A stretch of DNA of 64,000 nucleotides, from NCBI GenBank assembly GCA_001600455.1, contig BCKC01000007.1:859394-923393 (forward strand), read 5' to 3'. Origin of the DNA: Endocalyx cinctus. Its lineage: Eukaryota > Ascomycota > Sordariomycetes > Amphisphaeriales > Apiosporaceae. A program made the position numbers and the translations under genes. The notes beneath the pieces were generated by a model. That model saw only the letters and a program-made list of their open reading frames with translations, searched no databases and was not told the DNA's origin. Position 1 is the stretch's first letter; every line of letters begins with the position of its first letter. Positions 34,181-44,846 of the stretch are shown in pieces.

Positions 34181-35119
34181 TCTTTGGCGGTCGCAGGTTA
34201 GCAGCGGTAGTGGTGTGTGGTACAACATTACACAATACAGCATATAAGAATATTCGATTCACATTTGGAGTACTTTCTGTGTGACGAACCCGTCCATCTG
34301 AGAATTACTTCCATTCTATCCTCCCTTCGTTTATCAACAAGAATATGACTATCAAGACGAACTGTATCGCAAATTGTCGCATTGCGCAATATTTGGTGGG
34401 ATAGTCGATCTATGCGACAATGCCAAAACTTCGAAAATTCCCCAAGCGAGTCGAAGGGTCGCAATTGAAAAATACACTCGTTTTATGATTCGCAGGACAC
34501 TATGTCTGAATCGGATCGACAGTCTCCCGCCCTGTCGAGTTGCGCGTGCAGTATACATACATGATGCATACATACGCTCCTCGCCATTCTATGATCCGTT
34601 ACATCCTACCTAAAGCGACACTACCCAGCTCGTTAACGATTAAGTGTCGATATCATATGCGACGTATTTTTCAACACTACGATGACTCTTGCGACATCAG
34701 AATTTTCAGAACGGAATAGAATTAGATGGCGCGGAGCGATTATACGTCGAATAAAATCCCGCATGTTATGAGCCCCTCAGCTCGTAACTATAGGGAGAAA
34801 TATCGCCCGACTACAATTCGCCCCCCGCGCTAATTCTAAATCTCGAGATCTTTCAACATAATTGTAATCATGCGCCCTGGATATATTTTCGACCTTGGAA
34901 CTTGTAGTGTATGATGTCGATCCTCGCGACCGATCAAAACCGCATCGCTCCCTATGCGCATATTTGCTTGTGCAATCATGCGCTTATGTCGACCACACTT
35001 TGATATACACCCGCACCACCACACTGCTGCAGCCTACCACCAGAAAATGAATCTAACAGGTTATGGTCATGCGAAATATCGCTAATACTTGAAGAAATCA
35101 GATTAAGAGAATTATTAAA

Positions 35120-35848
35120 ATGTCTTCTCTTTCGCGCCGAGCCTGCTATAAATGTGGCAACGTTGGCCACTATGCCGAAGTGTGTTCATCAGCTGAGCGA
35201 CTTTGCTACAACTGCAAACAACCAGGTATGCGCACGATTTTCTGCCTATTTATATAAAAAGAGATTAGTTGTAATGGTCGCTAACTTGAGAAACCTCAAG
35301 GACACGAGTCTAACCAGTGCCCTCTCCCTCGAACTACCGAGGCCAAGCAATGCTATCATTGCCAGGGACTTGGACATGTCCAGGCTGACTGCCCTACTCT
35401 CCGTCTGAATGGCGCTGGTGGTAACGGACGTTGCTACAACTGCGGGCAACCTGGCCATCTGGCCCGGGCGTGCCCCAACCCCGCTGGTGTGAACATGGGT
35501 CGTGGAGGACCCGTTCCTCGTGGTGGATACGGTGCAGGGGCTTTTGGTCGAGGCGGTTTTACTGGTGGCCCCCGACATGCGACTTGTTACAAGTGCGGTG
35601 GTCCGAACCACTTTGCCCGAGACTGCCAAGCACAGGCCATGAAGTGTTACGCTTGCGGAAAGCTCGGCCACATCTCGCGTGACTGCACCGCCCCCAACGG
35701 AGGCCCACTGAACACCGCCGGTAAGACCTGCTACCAGTGCGGCGAGGCCGGTCACATCTCGCGGGATTGCCCTCGCAAGGCCGCCACCGGAGAGATCCCC
35801 GCCGAAGTGGAGATTCCCGCCGCGCCGGCTATTCCCCCCGTCGCATAA
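35120..35848 (+). CDS. Seven-zinc-knuckle nucleic-acid-binding protein (Gis2/Byr3/CNBP type), 2 exons
   Basis: CCHC zinc-knuckle protein of the Gis2/CNBP family, which binds mRNA and single-stranded nucleic acid and acts in translation and stress granules. Exons 35120-35225 and 35301-35845 (stop 35846-35848), 217 aa. All seven C-X2-C-X4-H-X4-C knuckles are seen: CYKCGNVGHYAEVC, CYNCKQPGHESNQC, CYHCQGLGHVQADC, CYNCGQPGHLARAC, then after an RGG/Gly-rich linker CYKCGGPNHFARDC, CYACGKLGHISRDC and CYQCGEAGHISRDC. The second knuckle is completed across the intron (CCA-G|GA CAC). The 119-codon frame at 35489 misses the first four knuckles. The 212-codon antisense frame is a shadow. An RGG-containing linker after knuckle 4 is usual in the family. 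Confidence 0.93.
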
Positions 35849-37632
35849 GTCATTCCATGATACTCTCCCCATCTGGTAGATCAAGAAGATTTACTGGAGC
35901 ATTGTGTAATATTCACTACTAGCAGGCAGTGCTACTCGAGTTCTTCTGCTAATTTGAGAATATTGCTGTGTGCTTTATGGAAAACTTCTTGCTATGGTGG
36001 TTGAGTAGTATCCTACATCATCTACCATCTTCGAGGACGATCTTCAGTCGATTGAACTCATTATTTCCTTAACTCACCATCTCATATGTTTACTATCTCA
36101 CACCACGAATACGCCCATTTACGATTCACTACACCATTTCATTTCATTTCATTGTTTCATTTCTAACATTCTTTGGATTTTTCTCATATTTCATGTCGTT
36201 TCGTTTCGTTTCAAATGTGCTTTTGTCAGCATTGACACCATCAGGTTGCAAATGCACTCGGATATGGTCTTTATGTTGCAACATCTCAACTTACATCCAT
36301 ATTCCAGCTTCACCTTTTTTCCCCTTCTTTTTTTATTCTTCCTTTACACGACTCACGGCGCATATGATCAACACGGCTAGATCTGTATTACGCACGATGG
36401 ATTTTTTTTATAGTTACAACCGGTTACCCCGGTAGTATCAGCGGCAACTTTTTTTTTTGGATACCAAATCGGATAATCATCATTTCACCTCCTGTAGTAC
36501 TATGCATATTGGCAAAAGCGAAAGCGCTGGAGAAAATATTTCGCCTGAGTATTTGGGGACCATACCAAATACTCATGGGCGAGACGAAACTGAACTCAGA
36601 TCGGACCTTTATTTGGCAGCAGACCTAGTGTACGCGCGGCTGCGAAGGAATCGTGTGAAGAGGGAAGACGAACAGGCTCCACTGCTAAAATTGGAAAGAA
36701 GGAAAAACAAAATGATACCCCGACAATAACTGCTAGCACAGTGCTACAGAACCACGAAGATTTTTTTTGTGTGTGAAGGGAGGGAGTGAAGGTTGGCGAC
36801 CCAAGGCGTGTAGCGGGCCAGGTAACAAGAACGGAGAAAGAAAACCCAGAAAAAAAAAGAGAGAGATAATTTATAACAAAAGTAAAAGCTATTTTCTTAG
36901 CGATTATTTCGTGTTGATGAAAGAGGAGGAGAAAATTAAAACAAAAAAAAACGAGGAAGAGCAGACAACATCTTAAAAGGAAGGGAAGAAAGCAAGGTTG
37001 GAAACAAAGATACCACTATATATGGAGCTTTTGATAGGCATGAAGAGTGTGAGAGAAAGCAATGTCAAAAACCTGGATTTAGCACATGCAAGACCGATGA
37101 GACTGTGCACACACGTACGTTATTTCTTCGAAAGTCGTGATTGTAGTAAATATACCCCATGCCCACACTGCTGTCAATACGGCGACGAGCCCAAAGCTCT
37201 CAGCCCAGAACTCCTTGATCAGCTAGTTGCTGTAGACACGTTAGGTCTATGATTGAAGGCGAATCCTCATGCGGAGCTATAGTGACTGGTACGCATTACG
37301 TCGGTAAGGTTTTTGGCCTTGATTGATACAACAATAGGGGCATGAAAGTCTTCAACTTTAATCAATGATATCTTAATATTGTCAGGTGGTCTGTTCTCTA
37401 TCATTCAAAACAAGACCTTGATCTAAATATCCATATTTATTTTCGTCCCATCTTATTATGGAATATGGGTATATAGTATATGTACAAGTACAGAATATAG
37501 TTCTAATAATAATGGTTTCCTTGAGCTATTTTTATATAACGCCAGATCGTCTGACGTGTTCAGATGAAAGAAAGAAAACGCTCGATCGTAAAAACCAAAG
37601 AGAAAAGTAAAAAACAAAAACAAACACAAGTT
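35849..37632. other. Intergenic with a strong hairpin
   Basis: About 1.8 kb between converging genes. It contains CATTT and CGTTT short tandem runs (36134-36160, 36183-36200) and a hairpin at 36542-36581. Frames 36457-36729 and 36998-37252 start at TTG; the second ends in a Cys-rich stretch (CPHCC) but has no ATG, introns or recognised homology. No gene is called. Confidence 0.5.
36542..36581. repeat. Near-perfect hairpin, ~15-bp stem
   Basis: CGCC + TGAGTATTTGG, an 8-nt loop, then CCAAATACTCA + TG bulge + GGCG. Eleven consecutive paired bases plus four more after the bulge make it the most stable inverted repeat I found. It could be a terminator-like or processed RNA hairpin, or a tiny transposon relic. 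Confidence 0.6.
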
Positions 37633-39036
37633 TCAATCATCTATATTGATTATCGACTGTCCTAAAGCTTTCCCCAACTCAACAAGAGTTTTCTCATACA
37701 CTTTACTCACGTTCATCTCTAGTTCTTCGTCTTCGTCATCTTCGGCCTCATCTTCCTCATCGGGATCGTCGACGGCGGTAGGTGACCTGTCATCATCATT
37801 GCTGTCGCCGCGGGCTTCCATGTTCACATCCTCTGTCTGCTGTTGTGGTGACGACCCATTGGTAGCGAGAGGGGTACTGATAGTATTGCTACTACTTAAG
37901 GGTGCGGGTTCGTCCTCCGAGTCGGAATCAGGGTCGTCCAGCGTCCAGTGAAACTGGCCTTTGTTCTCGCTTTTGTTGGCGGTGCTATTCTCGCCGGTCA
38001 TATTAGCGTCGGTATTGCTCTCAGAAACCGAATTGCTATTATACTGTGATGTTGGATCATTAGAGGTTATCATGTCACTATCATTCTTGCTATAGTCTTC
38101 ATCTTCAAGTTTTACTCTTTTACTCTCGGCGTAGCCGTCTTCCTCTTTACCGTCGAATTTCCGTTTAGACGGAGATCCAAGCGGCGAGAAAACCAACGAT
38201 CCCCCGTCGTCGCCGTCCTCTTCCGGGTCGGTTTTGAATGCGGAATCCGAAGTGAAGTCACTACTGTATCCGTCTTCGGTGAGATCCCCGGCCTTCACCA
38301 TGTGGGGGAGGAGATCGTCGATATTTGCGGTACGGCTGCTCTCCCCGTTCTTTTGCTTCACCTCCGGCACATCTTCGATGCCGTCGTCGAACATCTCGAC
38401 TTCGGCTTGACCACTCATGACGCCGACGACGATGTTGCGCGTCTCGTCGACGATGCTGTTAAGACGGACCATATCCGTCTTCGACAAGCCGACGGGGCGC
38501 GCGCCCGGGCCGCTCCGCTGATCCCGAAACCCGGACAAAGGTTCGAGGGAGCGAACGTCGCGGCCGAGGAGCAGGCTCGCGAAGAAGTGGTCCAGCTTCT
38601 TCAGCAGCGCGAATGTAGGGCGGGGCGCGGCCGGGAACGAGCCGAGGTACTCGGTGAAGGCGAGGGCGACGCCGAGCAGGTACGGCACCTGTATGCTAGG
38701 CGTGCCGGACATCCACAGGACGTCGACGATCTCCTCGAGGTCGCGGCAGACCTCGTCCGCGCTCTCGTACCCCGCCGCGTCGTCGCCGGCGTCGGCCGGC
38801 AGCATCCGGTGCTTGTTCACGAACCGCCTCGACACGTGCATCAGCCGCCGCGAGACCCACGACCGCGCGTAGTCCTCCTTGCGCGACCCCGGTATCAGCG
38901 GCTTCGTGCGCGGGCGCGGGAACCGCGACGAGGCGGTCCCGCTCGAGGCGTAGCTGGGCGCCGGGGAGGGGGGCAGGAAACCGCCGGCGGTGGCGCCGAC
39001 GTTGGCGCTTCGTTGGTAAGGGGGAGTGTGGTGCAT
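37633..39036 (-). CDS. Fungal acidic protein of unknown function, single exon
   Basis: Uninterrupted 467-aa frame, stop 37635-37633. The frame extends to a TTG at 39066, but the first ATG is 39036. I cannot assign a function. The N-terminal half (~1-225) looks folded: basic Pro/Ser/Arg start, RSWVSRRLMHVSRRFVNKHR, an acidic segment YESADEVCRDLEEIVDVLW and helical hydrophobic stretches (TPSIQVPYLLGVALAFTEYL; FALLKKLDHFFASLLLGRDV). The C-terminal half is disordered and very acidic (Asp/Glu/Ser/Asn), with a basic KRKFDGKEE...ESKRVKLE segment resembling a bipartite nuclear signal, and a final short helix (VYEKTLVELGKALGQSI). Composition suggests a nuclear protein. GC is much higher over the N-terminal half. 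The antisense 295-codon frame is Arg/Gly/Ala-rich and is taken as a shadow. Confidence 0.75.
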   Translation of the reverse strand: MHHTPPYQRSANVGATAGGFLPPSPAPSYASSGTASSRFPRPRTKPLIPGSRKEDYARSWVSRRLMHVSRRFVNKHRMLPADAGDDAAGYESADEVCRDLEEIVDVLWMSGTPSIQVPYLLGVALAFTEYLGSFPAAPRPTFALLKKLDHFFASLLLGRDVRSLEPLSGFRDQRSGPGARPVGLSKTDMVRLNSIVDETRNIVVGVMSGQAEVEMFDDGIEDVPEVKQKNGESSRTANIDDLLPHMVKAGDLTEDGYSSDFTSDSAFKTDPEEDGDDGGSLVFSPLGSPSKRKFDGKEEDGYAESKRVKLEDEDYSKNDSDMITSNDPTSQYNSNSVSESNTDANMTGENSTANKSENKGQFHWTLDDPDSDSEDEPAPLSSSNTISTPLATNGSSPQQQTEDVNMEARGDSNDDDRSPTAVDDPDEEDEAEDDEDEELEMNVSKVYEKTLVELGKALGQSIINIDD

Positions 39037-39737
39037 CGTTTTGTCGTAAGTTATTTTAGAAAACAATTGAGAGGAAGAGAAATGGGGGAAAAGTGTTGTC
39101 TTTGCGATGCTAAAGCGTCTTTTTTTTTTCCCCGGAGGATATATAGGTGGATATTTGGTACGTCGTGGATAGGATTAAGTACTAGCTAGCTCTTCAGCAA
39201 TAGACAGAGTAAATGATGTATACGCAGCAGCGAAGCTATAAGAAGGACAAAGGGAACATGGCCTTGTACATAGATTCCTGACTTAAATACCCTATCTTTG
39301 ATATCCAGTGATCATGACTGAAGTTTGAAGCCAAATTAAAGATTTAAATATAACTCTGAAACTGTATATAAAGTCCACAGTTATTACTATCCATGAATCA
39401 CAATAAGTAATACGGCGTGAAAGTCATTGATTATGGCGATGATGTAATCAGCAGTGTTTTAAGCTACCCATTGGACAGTACTGGACGAAGGTAGATTCTT
39501 AATTGATTAGGTAATTCATCCTAGTTTGAAGCTGCTCAAAGATCCTTGCAATCCTTACTAAGCTACCTAGATAGTCGTATCAACAATTTTTTTTTTTTGT
39601 TCATTGTTCCAGCGGCACTCTTCTTCAAAACCATTAACCAATCCATTTATTTAACAAGACGTCCACTTTGTCGCACCAAAAATTTAATCGAACCAACGAC
39701 TGCAACTTAGTAACCGGAACAATAAAACTCGACAAAG
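39037..39737. other. Divergent promoter region (unknown acidic protein / TOM6-like)
   Basis: 701 AT-rich bases between two divergent genes, with a T10 run near 39588-39598. No gene or RNA seen. Both promoters must lie here. Confidence 0.6.
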
Positions 39738-39990
39738 ATGCATCCTAAGTACAGTGTTTCGCGATCTCGCAAGGGTGCCTTTGCCCAAACATATTCAGCC
39801 TTGACAGCGCCTGAGAACAGACCGGTGGTCACGAGTTTAGCACTCTTCGGTGTATGATATAAAATTTTTAATGATTCTGTGTCTTATATGTCTACGAAGA
39901 ATATGGTACTAATCATATGATCATTGATAAATTTAGGCCGCTGTCACTTTTCTTACAACTCCGCTATGCGAATACCTTCTCCCACCGTAA
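39738..39990 (+). CDS. TOM6: TOM complex subunit Tom6-like, 55 aa, 2 exons
   Basis: Small tail-anchored outer-membrane protein that stabilises the TOM import channel. Exon 1 39738-39851 (38 codons, phase 0), intron 39852-39936 (GTATGA donor, TACTAAT branch, TTTAG acceptor), exon 2 39937-39987, stop 39988-39990: 55 aa, too short and split for a simple ORF scan. It starts MHPKYSVSRSRKG (basic, cytosolic), then FAQTYSALTAPENRPVV, a single hydrophobic segment (~32-46) across the splice, and ends TPLCEYLLPP. The pattern of short basic N-terminus, SPEN-like turn, one TM and a C-terminal acidic/Leu/Pro tail resembles my memory of Neurospora Tom6 and yeast Tom6 (which ends PLMDMLAPQL). Gene reality is well supported by frame, splice signals and fit; the name is less certain. 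Confidence 0.72.
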
Positions 39991-41190
39991 GATTATATAA
40001 TCCTTTCTTAGCTCGATTTCCGACATATCCGTACTCTTCCTAGCCTGAGCGATTATCCAAGAATTCAACCTAACGTGATCCAGTGTGTAAATTTTGATGG
40101 ATGACCATCTTCCGATACATACGGAGAAAAGAGGGGGGAAAACCCCCCAAAACTACAGATGTATAATATGGAAAAATCCAGGCGGTTTACCGTGTATAAT
40201 AAAGCACGTTATATGGAAACTTCTTCCTGTCTAAATGGATGGACTACATCAATTTATTCGGAGAAAGTTGTCCCACTGAGTTGAACTTGATTCACCTGCC
40301 TTTATTTGGTTGGAATTGATTGAGTCTCAAAACTCGAAGCACTGGAGAGAGAGAAAAAAAAAAAAGAAGAAAAAAAGAGAAGAAACAAAGAAGGAATCAC
40401 ACCTTGCTACGTACGAAACAATCCTGTATGATAAAAACGACAAAAGAATATAATACCCATTTACTCAGCTCAAATACTGATCGTCCTCTTTACGGCATAT
40501 GTATATTCCTTCAAGGTGATAATAATAAAATTGGCTGTATTCATAAAATAAGTTTTATGCATATATCTGTCACACAAACAAGATTATACGTCCATTCCAA
40601 CATTGTAATATTTCTGCCTATTCTTGGCATGATATTTTTGGGGTATTTTTACACATTCAGCCCCCTTACTTTAGTGGAGTGGACAAGTAAGATGTAGTGT
40701 ACGAAGTACTACGGTAGATATGTATGTACAAGTATGTAAAAATGAGCACCCCCCCTGGAATGACATGCTGCGAGTCTACGTAATTTGAACGAAACGGTGA
40801 TAGACTCGCGTTGTAAATAAGTCTAATTCTGGAAGAACACCTAAAATAATAAGCTAACAAAACAATTTATAGTGCCTCGTCCAATTACGAACCTTGTACG
40901 ACTCACGAACTCCGAAGCTGCCCAGACTATGAGAATATTACTGATAATTACCACGGGGAAATCTACTTACATTATTTCTTCTTTTCATTCATATTTACCA
41001 AAAAAAAAAAGTACCGACATTTATTATTTCTTTGCGAATATATATCGCGTCAAGTCGTTGCTCTTAAAAAAGTGTAGCTCCGAGCTATCTTCCAGGGCCA
41101 CATCATCTTTTTATTTTCTGTCCTTGTTCTAAATATGGACTAGGAGTAACTGTTTAATCCCGTTGAATATCTACAACTACAATTGTCAAT
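39991..41190. other. Intergenic, no gene seen
   Basis: 1.2 kb between the TOM6-like and oxysterol-binding genes. It contains an A-rich run (40356-40388) and frames up to 125 codons (40320-40697) that are Lys/Thr/Ile-rich low complexity without homology. Nothing else supported. Confidence 0.55.
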
Positions 41191-44100
41191 ATGGCTGGAA
41201 TAGAACAGTTAGAAATCCATAGTAAAGTATGTTTGTTTATATCGAATTTCTTAGTTGCTTATTTCAAGAAATATGAGGTCACGTCTTACCGAATTCATAT
41301 ACTAACCGTCATAGTCGTACATTGTCCGATGGGTCAAGGTTGACGAAGGCCACACAATCTCGTGGAGTGTTCAGCCACATAAGAAGTCAATGTAAATAAA
41401 CTCTTTCTTTTTCTTTTCCCTATGTCCCTATATTCATATGCATCACGTACTGACCATCCCGTCCGGCTCCATAGTAACTTCGGTATCGTGAAACATCCGG
41501 GCTCCGGCGCTACCAATCTAACCTCGTTCGCCTCTGACTCGACTAACTCGATCGAACACCATGACGGTAGTGGTAAAGGAAGCCGGTTCGCTAGGAAAGA
41601 TGCCAGCACTGCCCAAGAACAACTGGCTAGCAAAGGGTTTATACCCGTAAAATGGCATGGAAAATGCGAGGCAGACAAGGTTTCTATGGGTACCTACGAT
41701 GTCCCGAGAGCGCGTGGGGGCATGTTTGGCTTGATATTTGACAATACCTTCTCGAAACAAACCTCCAAGACGGCCACCTTCGTTCTCCTAACGTACCCAA
41801 CCGGAGCACCGCCTCAAGGCGCACACCACCTCCCGAATCTACAGGCGGGCGCAAGCGCGGCTGTCAGCAAAACAAGCCTCTCCAACAAGAGTCCGCACAT
41901 GGGCGCCGTTGTCGCTGAATCTACCGATAGTCTTCATAGTCATACCCCCGGAGGTAAGGCTGTCTCGGTGGCTGGCCGTAGCGACGGGGGTGCCGGGTCA
42001 TCAACGTATCACACCGGAACTTTGCTGAAGAGACGGAGGAAGAAGGGTCAAGGATACGCTCGAAGATTTTTCTCCCTAGACTTCTCGTCATGCACGTTGT
42101 CTTATTACCACAGTCGTAATTCTTCCGCTCTCAGAGGAGCGATTCCTCTCAGTCTAGCCGCGATTGCTGCCGATGAACGACGGAGAGAGATCAGCATTGA
42201 TTCTGGTGCCGAGGTTTGGCACCTCAGGGCATCTCACGACAAGGAATTTAACGACTGGGCAAGGGCCTTAGAAAGAGCCAGTAGAATTGCTAGAGGACTT
42301 GAGCCAGCCGCACAAGAAACGTCGCAGCCGAAGCTTACCGTAACCACACCGGCGCACAACCCCCCAAACAACCAACAGGAAGAAGACCGAGAATGGCAAC
42401 AAGTTGAAGCTCTCGTCAGTCGTATCGTCGGTACACGCGATGCCTTGCGCCGTCTCGTTAAAGATATGGCGGTGCAATCGTCGCAGAAACAAGCTCAAAG
42501 ACCCACTAGCTCACACCTTCTATCACCTGGTACACCAAACGTCGGAGAAGAAGGTGATGGATATTTTGGTACCGCGCCCCCGGAGAAGCGTGCATTCTGG
42601 AGGCGTAAGTCTAGCGTTACGCCTATGACGCCGACTGCGTTATCTTCATCTATAACGTCGGCCCTAGCCGTTCCTAGTCCTGGTTCCGCTACTAGTCTCA
42701 AGCCGAACGGACCAAACCAGAACATTATTAGCGTAGACATGGGCACGCAGGAACATTGTGCCGCTCTTCTGAACGATCTGGATCACGTCGTTTCCGAATT
42801 CACAAATGTTATTGCAAACAGTAAGCGGAGGCGTATTCCTCTTCCACGAACGTCTACTTCTAGGAGAAGTATCGAATCCTCGCTGTCCGCGGACGAATTC
42901 TTCGACGCTGAAGCTGGAGACACGGATAGTAGAGCACAAGTCATGATAATTGACCGTCACGAGAGTGAAGAGGATTCCCATGAATCTGTGGCCGAGGATG
43001 TTTCGATAGACGACTCATCCTCGATATCCTCGGTGGAGGATGAGGCAGAGTTTGCAGCAACCACGGGTGCTTCTGCCTTATTTCCAGCAAAACCAAAGTC
43101 GCTCTCGCCGTTACCTGTCGATATTGCAGTCAGCCGCCGGAAAACTGTTCCACCCGCCGCAGCACCACCACCTAATCTCATTGCATTTATTCGCAGAAAT
43201 GTAGGAAAAGATTTAACTACCATCAGTTTGCCTGTTTCTGCGAATGAGCCAACTTCGATGTTACAAAGGGTGGCCGAACAGCTTGAATACGCCCAACTCC
43301 TCGACGAGGCTGCCCATCAAAAGATCCCGCGCGATCGTCTCCTTTTCGTCACCGCTTTTGCGCTCTCCTCCCTCAGTATCAGCCGAGTTCGAGAGCGTGC
43401 AAACCGCAAACCATTCAATCCTCTACTTGGCGAAACGTTCGAACTTCTTCGAACAGAAACTGAAGTACCGGGAGGCTTCCGTCTTATTGCCGAGAAGGTC
43501 ACCCACCGCCCCGTTCGTCTCGCTATGCATGCCGATGCAGCCTCGTGGTCTTTCACCCAAAGCCCGGCGCCAGCCCAGAAGTTCTGGGGTAAGAGTGCTG
43601 AGGTTACGACCGAAGGACGAGTCCGCGTCGCACTACGCTTACCTGATGGTACCGATGAACTCTATTCCTGGAATATTTCAACAATGTACCTACGAAATAT
43701 GGTAATGGGAGAAAAGTATGTTGAGCCTGTGGGGACCATGTCCGTCTCCAATGACACTTCGGGGGCCAAGGCCAATATCGAGTTCAAAACAAAGGGAATG
43801 TTTGGTGGCCGCAGTGAAGATGTGCAAGTCGACCTAGTTGGAGCTGACGGCTCCGCCACCGGGGCCGGCCTTACGGGGACATGGACTAAATCACTTCAAG
43901 TGGTGGAAAACGGTAAGAGCTCCGGACGAGAGATATGGAAAGTAGGCGAGCTCGTACCAAGCGCACCAATCACGTACGGTTTGACCTCGTTTGCAGCCGG
44001 GCTCAATGAAATCACGCCTGTGGAAGCTGGCCGCCTGCCGCCCACGGACACCAGGCTTCGGCCCGACCAGCGACTTGCGGAAGAAGGCAAACTTGATGAT

Positions 44101-44331
44101 GCGGAGGAGTGGAAGAACAACCTTGAAGAAGCTCAGCGATCACGGCGGAAGGTTTTGGAAGATAAAGGTGAGGAGTACAAACCAAAGTGGTTCGTCAAAG
44201 TCGCCGAGGCTCCCGAGGGCGAGGAAGTCTGGAGGCTCAAGACCGGGAAAGATGGTTACTGGGAGGAAAGGGCTAAGGGGGAGTGGAAAGGAGTGGAAAA
44301 GATTTTCGAATTGCCGGAAGGAGGATCGTAA
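41191..44331 (+). CDS. Oxysterol-binding protein, Osh3 type (GOLD-PH-FFAT-ORD), 3 exons
   Basis: Lipid-transfer protein working at ER-plasma membrane contacts. Exons 41191-41226, 41315-41391 and 41475-44328 (stop 44329-44331), 989 aa. The frame opens earlier, at 41422, but those 53 bases are intron; the true N-terminus MAGIEQLEIHSK|SYIVRWV|NFGIVKHPG rebuilds the GOLD domain. Order: GOLD (~1-145, with an inserted Ser/Gly loop), PH (~215-310, GTLLKRRRKKGQGYARRFFSL), FFAT motif EFFDAEA (~512-518, VAP/Scs2 binding) and OSBP-related lipid-binding domain (~606-965, NPLLGETFELL). The family fingerprint EQVSHHPP appears here as EKVTHRPV (~711-718), so the second His is Arg, which may alter PI4P binding. 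GOLD-PH-ORD order fits Osh3 rather than Osh1/2 (ankyrin) or Osh4-7 (ORD only). Confidence 0.93.
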
Positions 44332-44846
44332 AGTGAAGAGGGAAGAGAAAAAAAAAGTTTATTATAGATTCAGTTACACGGTATACCAGCAGACGATGTA
44401 GACAAGAAATGGAAAAAGGGGGGCAGGAGAGAAGAATAATATGCAATAGAGAAGACAATGCAGCATGAGACTTTTTGATAGAAGCACTTGAACGAGATAT
44501 AGGATGGGCGTTGGAAAACGAAAGGATTTCATCTTTTTGTCAGATCAGGGGTGCCCGTATCGGACGAAGGTAGCATAGGCGATTTGTTTTAATTAATTCA
44601 TTTTTGTGCCTTTCACGCGCGATATGCTACGCATATGTAATTTAGATAATAGACAATGATCACTTACAGGAGAATGATTTGGGAAGTAATAATGAGGACT
44701 TACATACATGCTAATGAAGATGAGAAAGTGAAAAATCTCTATACGTAAATAATTATATTTTGCTCTACTATGTGTAAGCTAAGTTGCCTAGGAAAAGCCT
44801 AGGGCTAGTTTTGAGATGGAGGATGAAGGTTTTTCAATGAAATAAC
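44332..44846. other. Convergent intergenic
   Basis: 515 AT-rich bases between the tail-to-tail OSBP and Cys-rich genes; 3' flanks only, no gene seen. One CCTAGG-containing word near 44789. Confidence 0.65.

Larger units (their letters stand above)
29993..35119. other. 5.1-kb gene-poor region
   Basis: No gene supported on either strand; all frames are under ~90 codons, mostly TTG/GTG-started, without motifs. The first ~500 bp are probably the MAPKK 3' UTR. Other contents: A18 (~32264-32280), G15 (32479-32493), a GTACCTAG/CTAGGTAC inverted repeat (32513-32532), a related repeat at 33299-33327 and a 12-bp tandem repeat (34141-34180). 34300-35000 is rich in TCGC/GCGA words. Part of the last kilobase should be the Gis2-like promoter. 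Confidence 0.55.

Noticed and set aside
35246..35884. 212-codon minus-strand frame over the zinc-knuckle gene
   Set aside because: The plus strand encodes seven perfect CCHC knuckles; the reverse frame is Ser/Thr/Gly low complexity.
36998..37252. 84-codon frame with a Cys-rich CPHCC stretch
   Set aside because: Starts at TTG, has no introns or family match, and lies in AT-rich flank; evidence too weak to call a gene.
39037..39066. Upstream extension of the acidic protein frame
   Set aside because: The codon at 39066 is TTG; the first ATG on this strand is at 39036.
38302..39189. 295-codon plus-strand frame over the acidic protein gene
   Set aside because: Arg/Ala/Gly-rich composition typical of a shadow; the minus frame has ordered, protein-like sequence with an ATG and acidic tail. 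Not fully excluded.
41422..41474. Start of the long OSBP frame
   Set aside because: These bases fall inside an intron (41392-41474); the real N-terminus comes from 41191-41226 and 41315-41391, restoring the GOLD domain.
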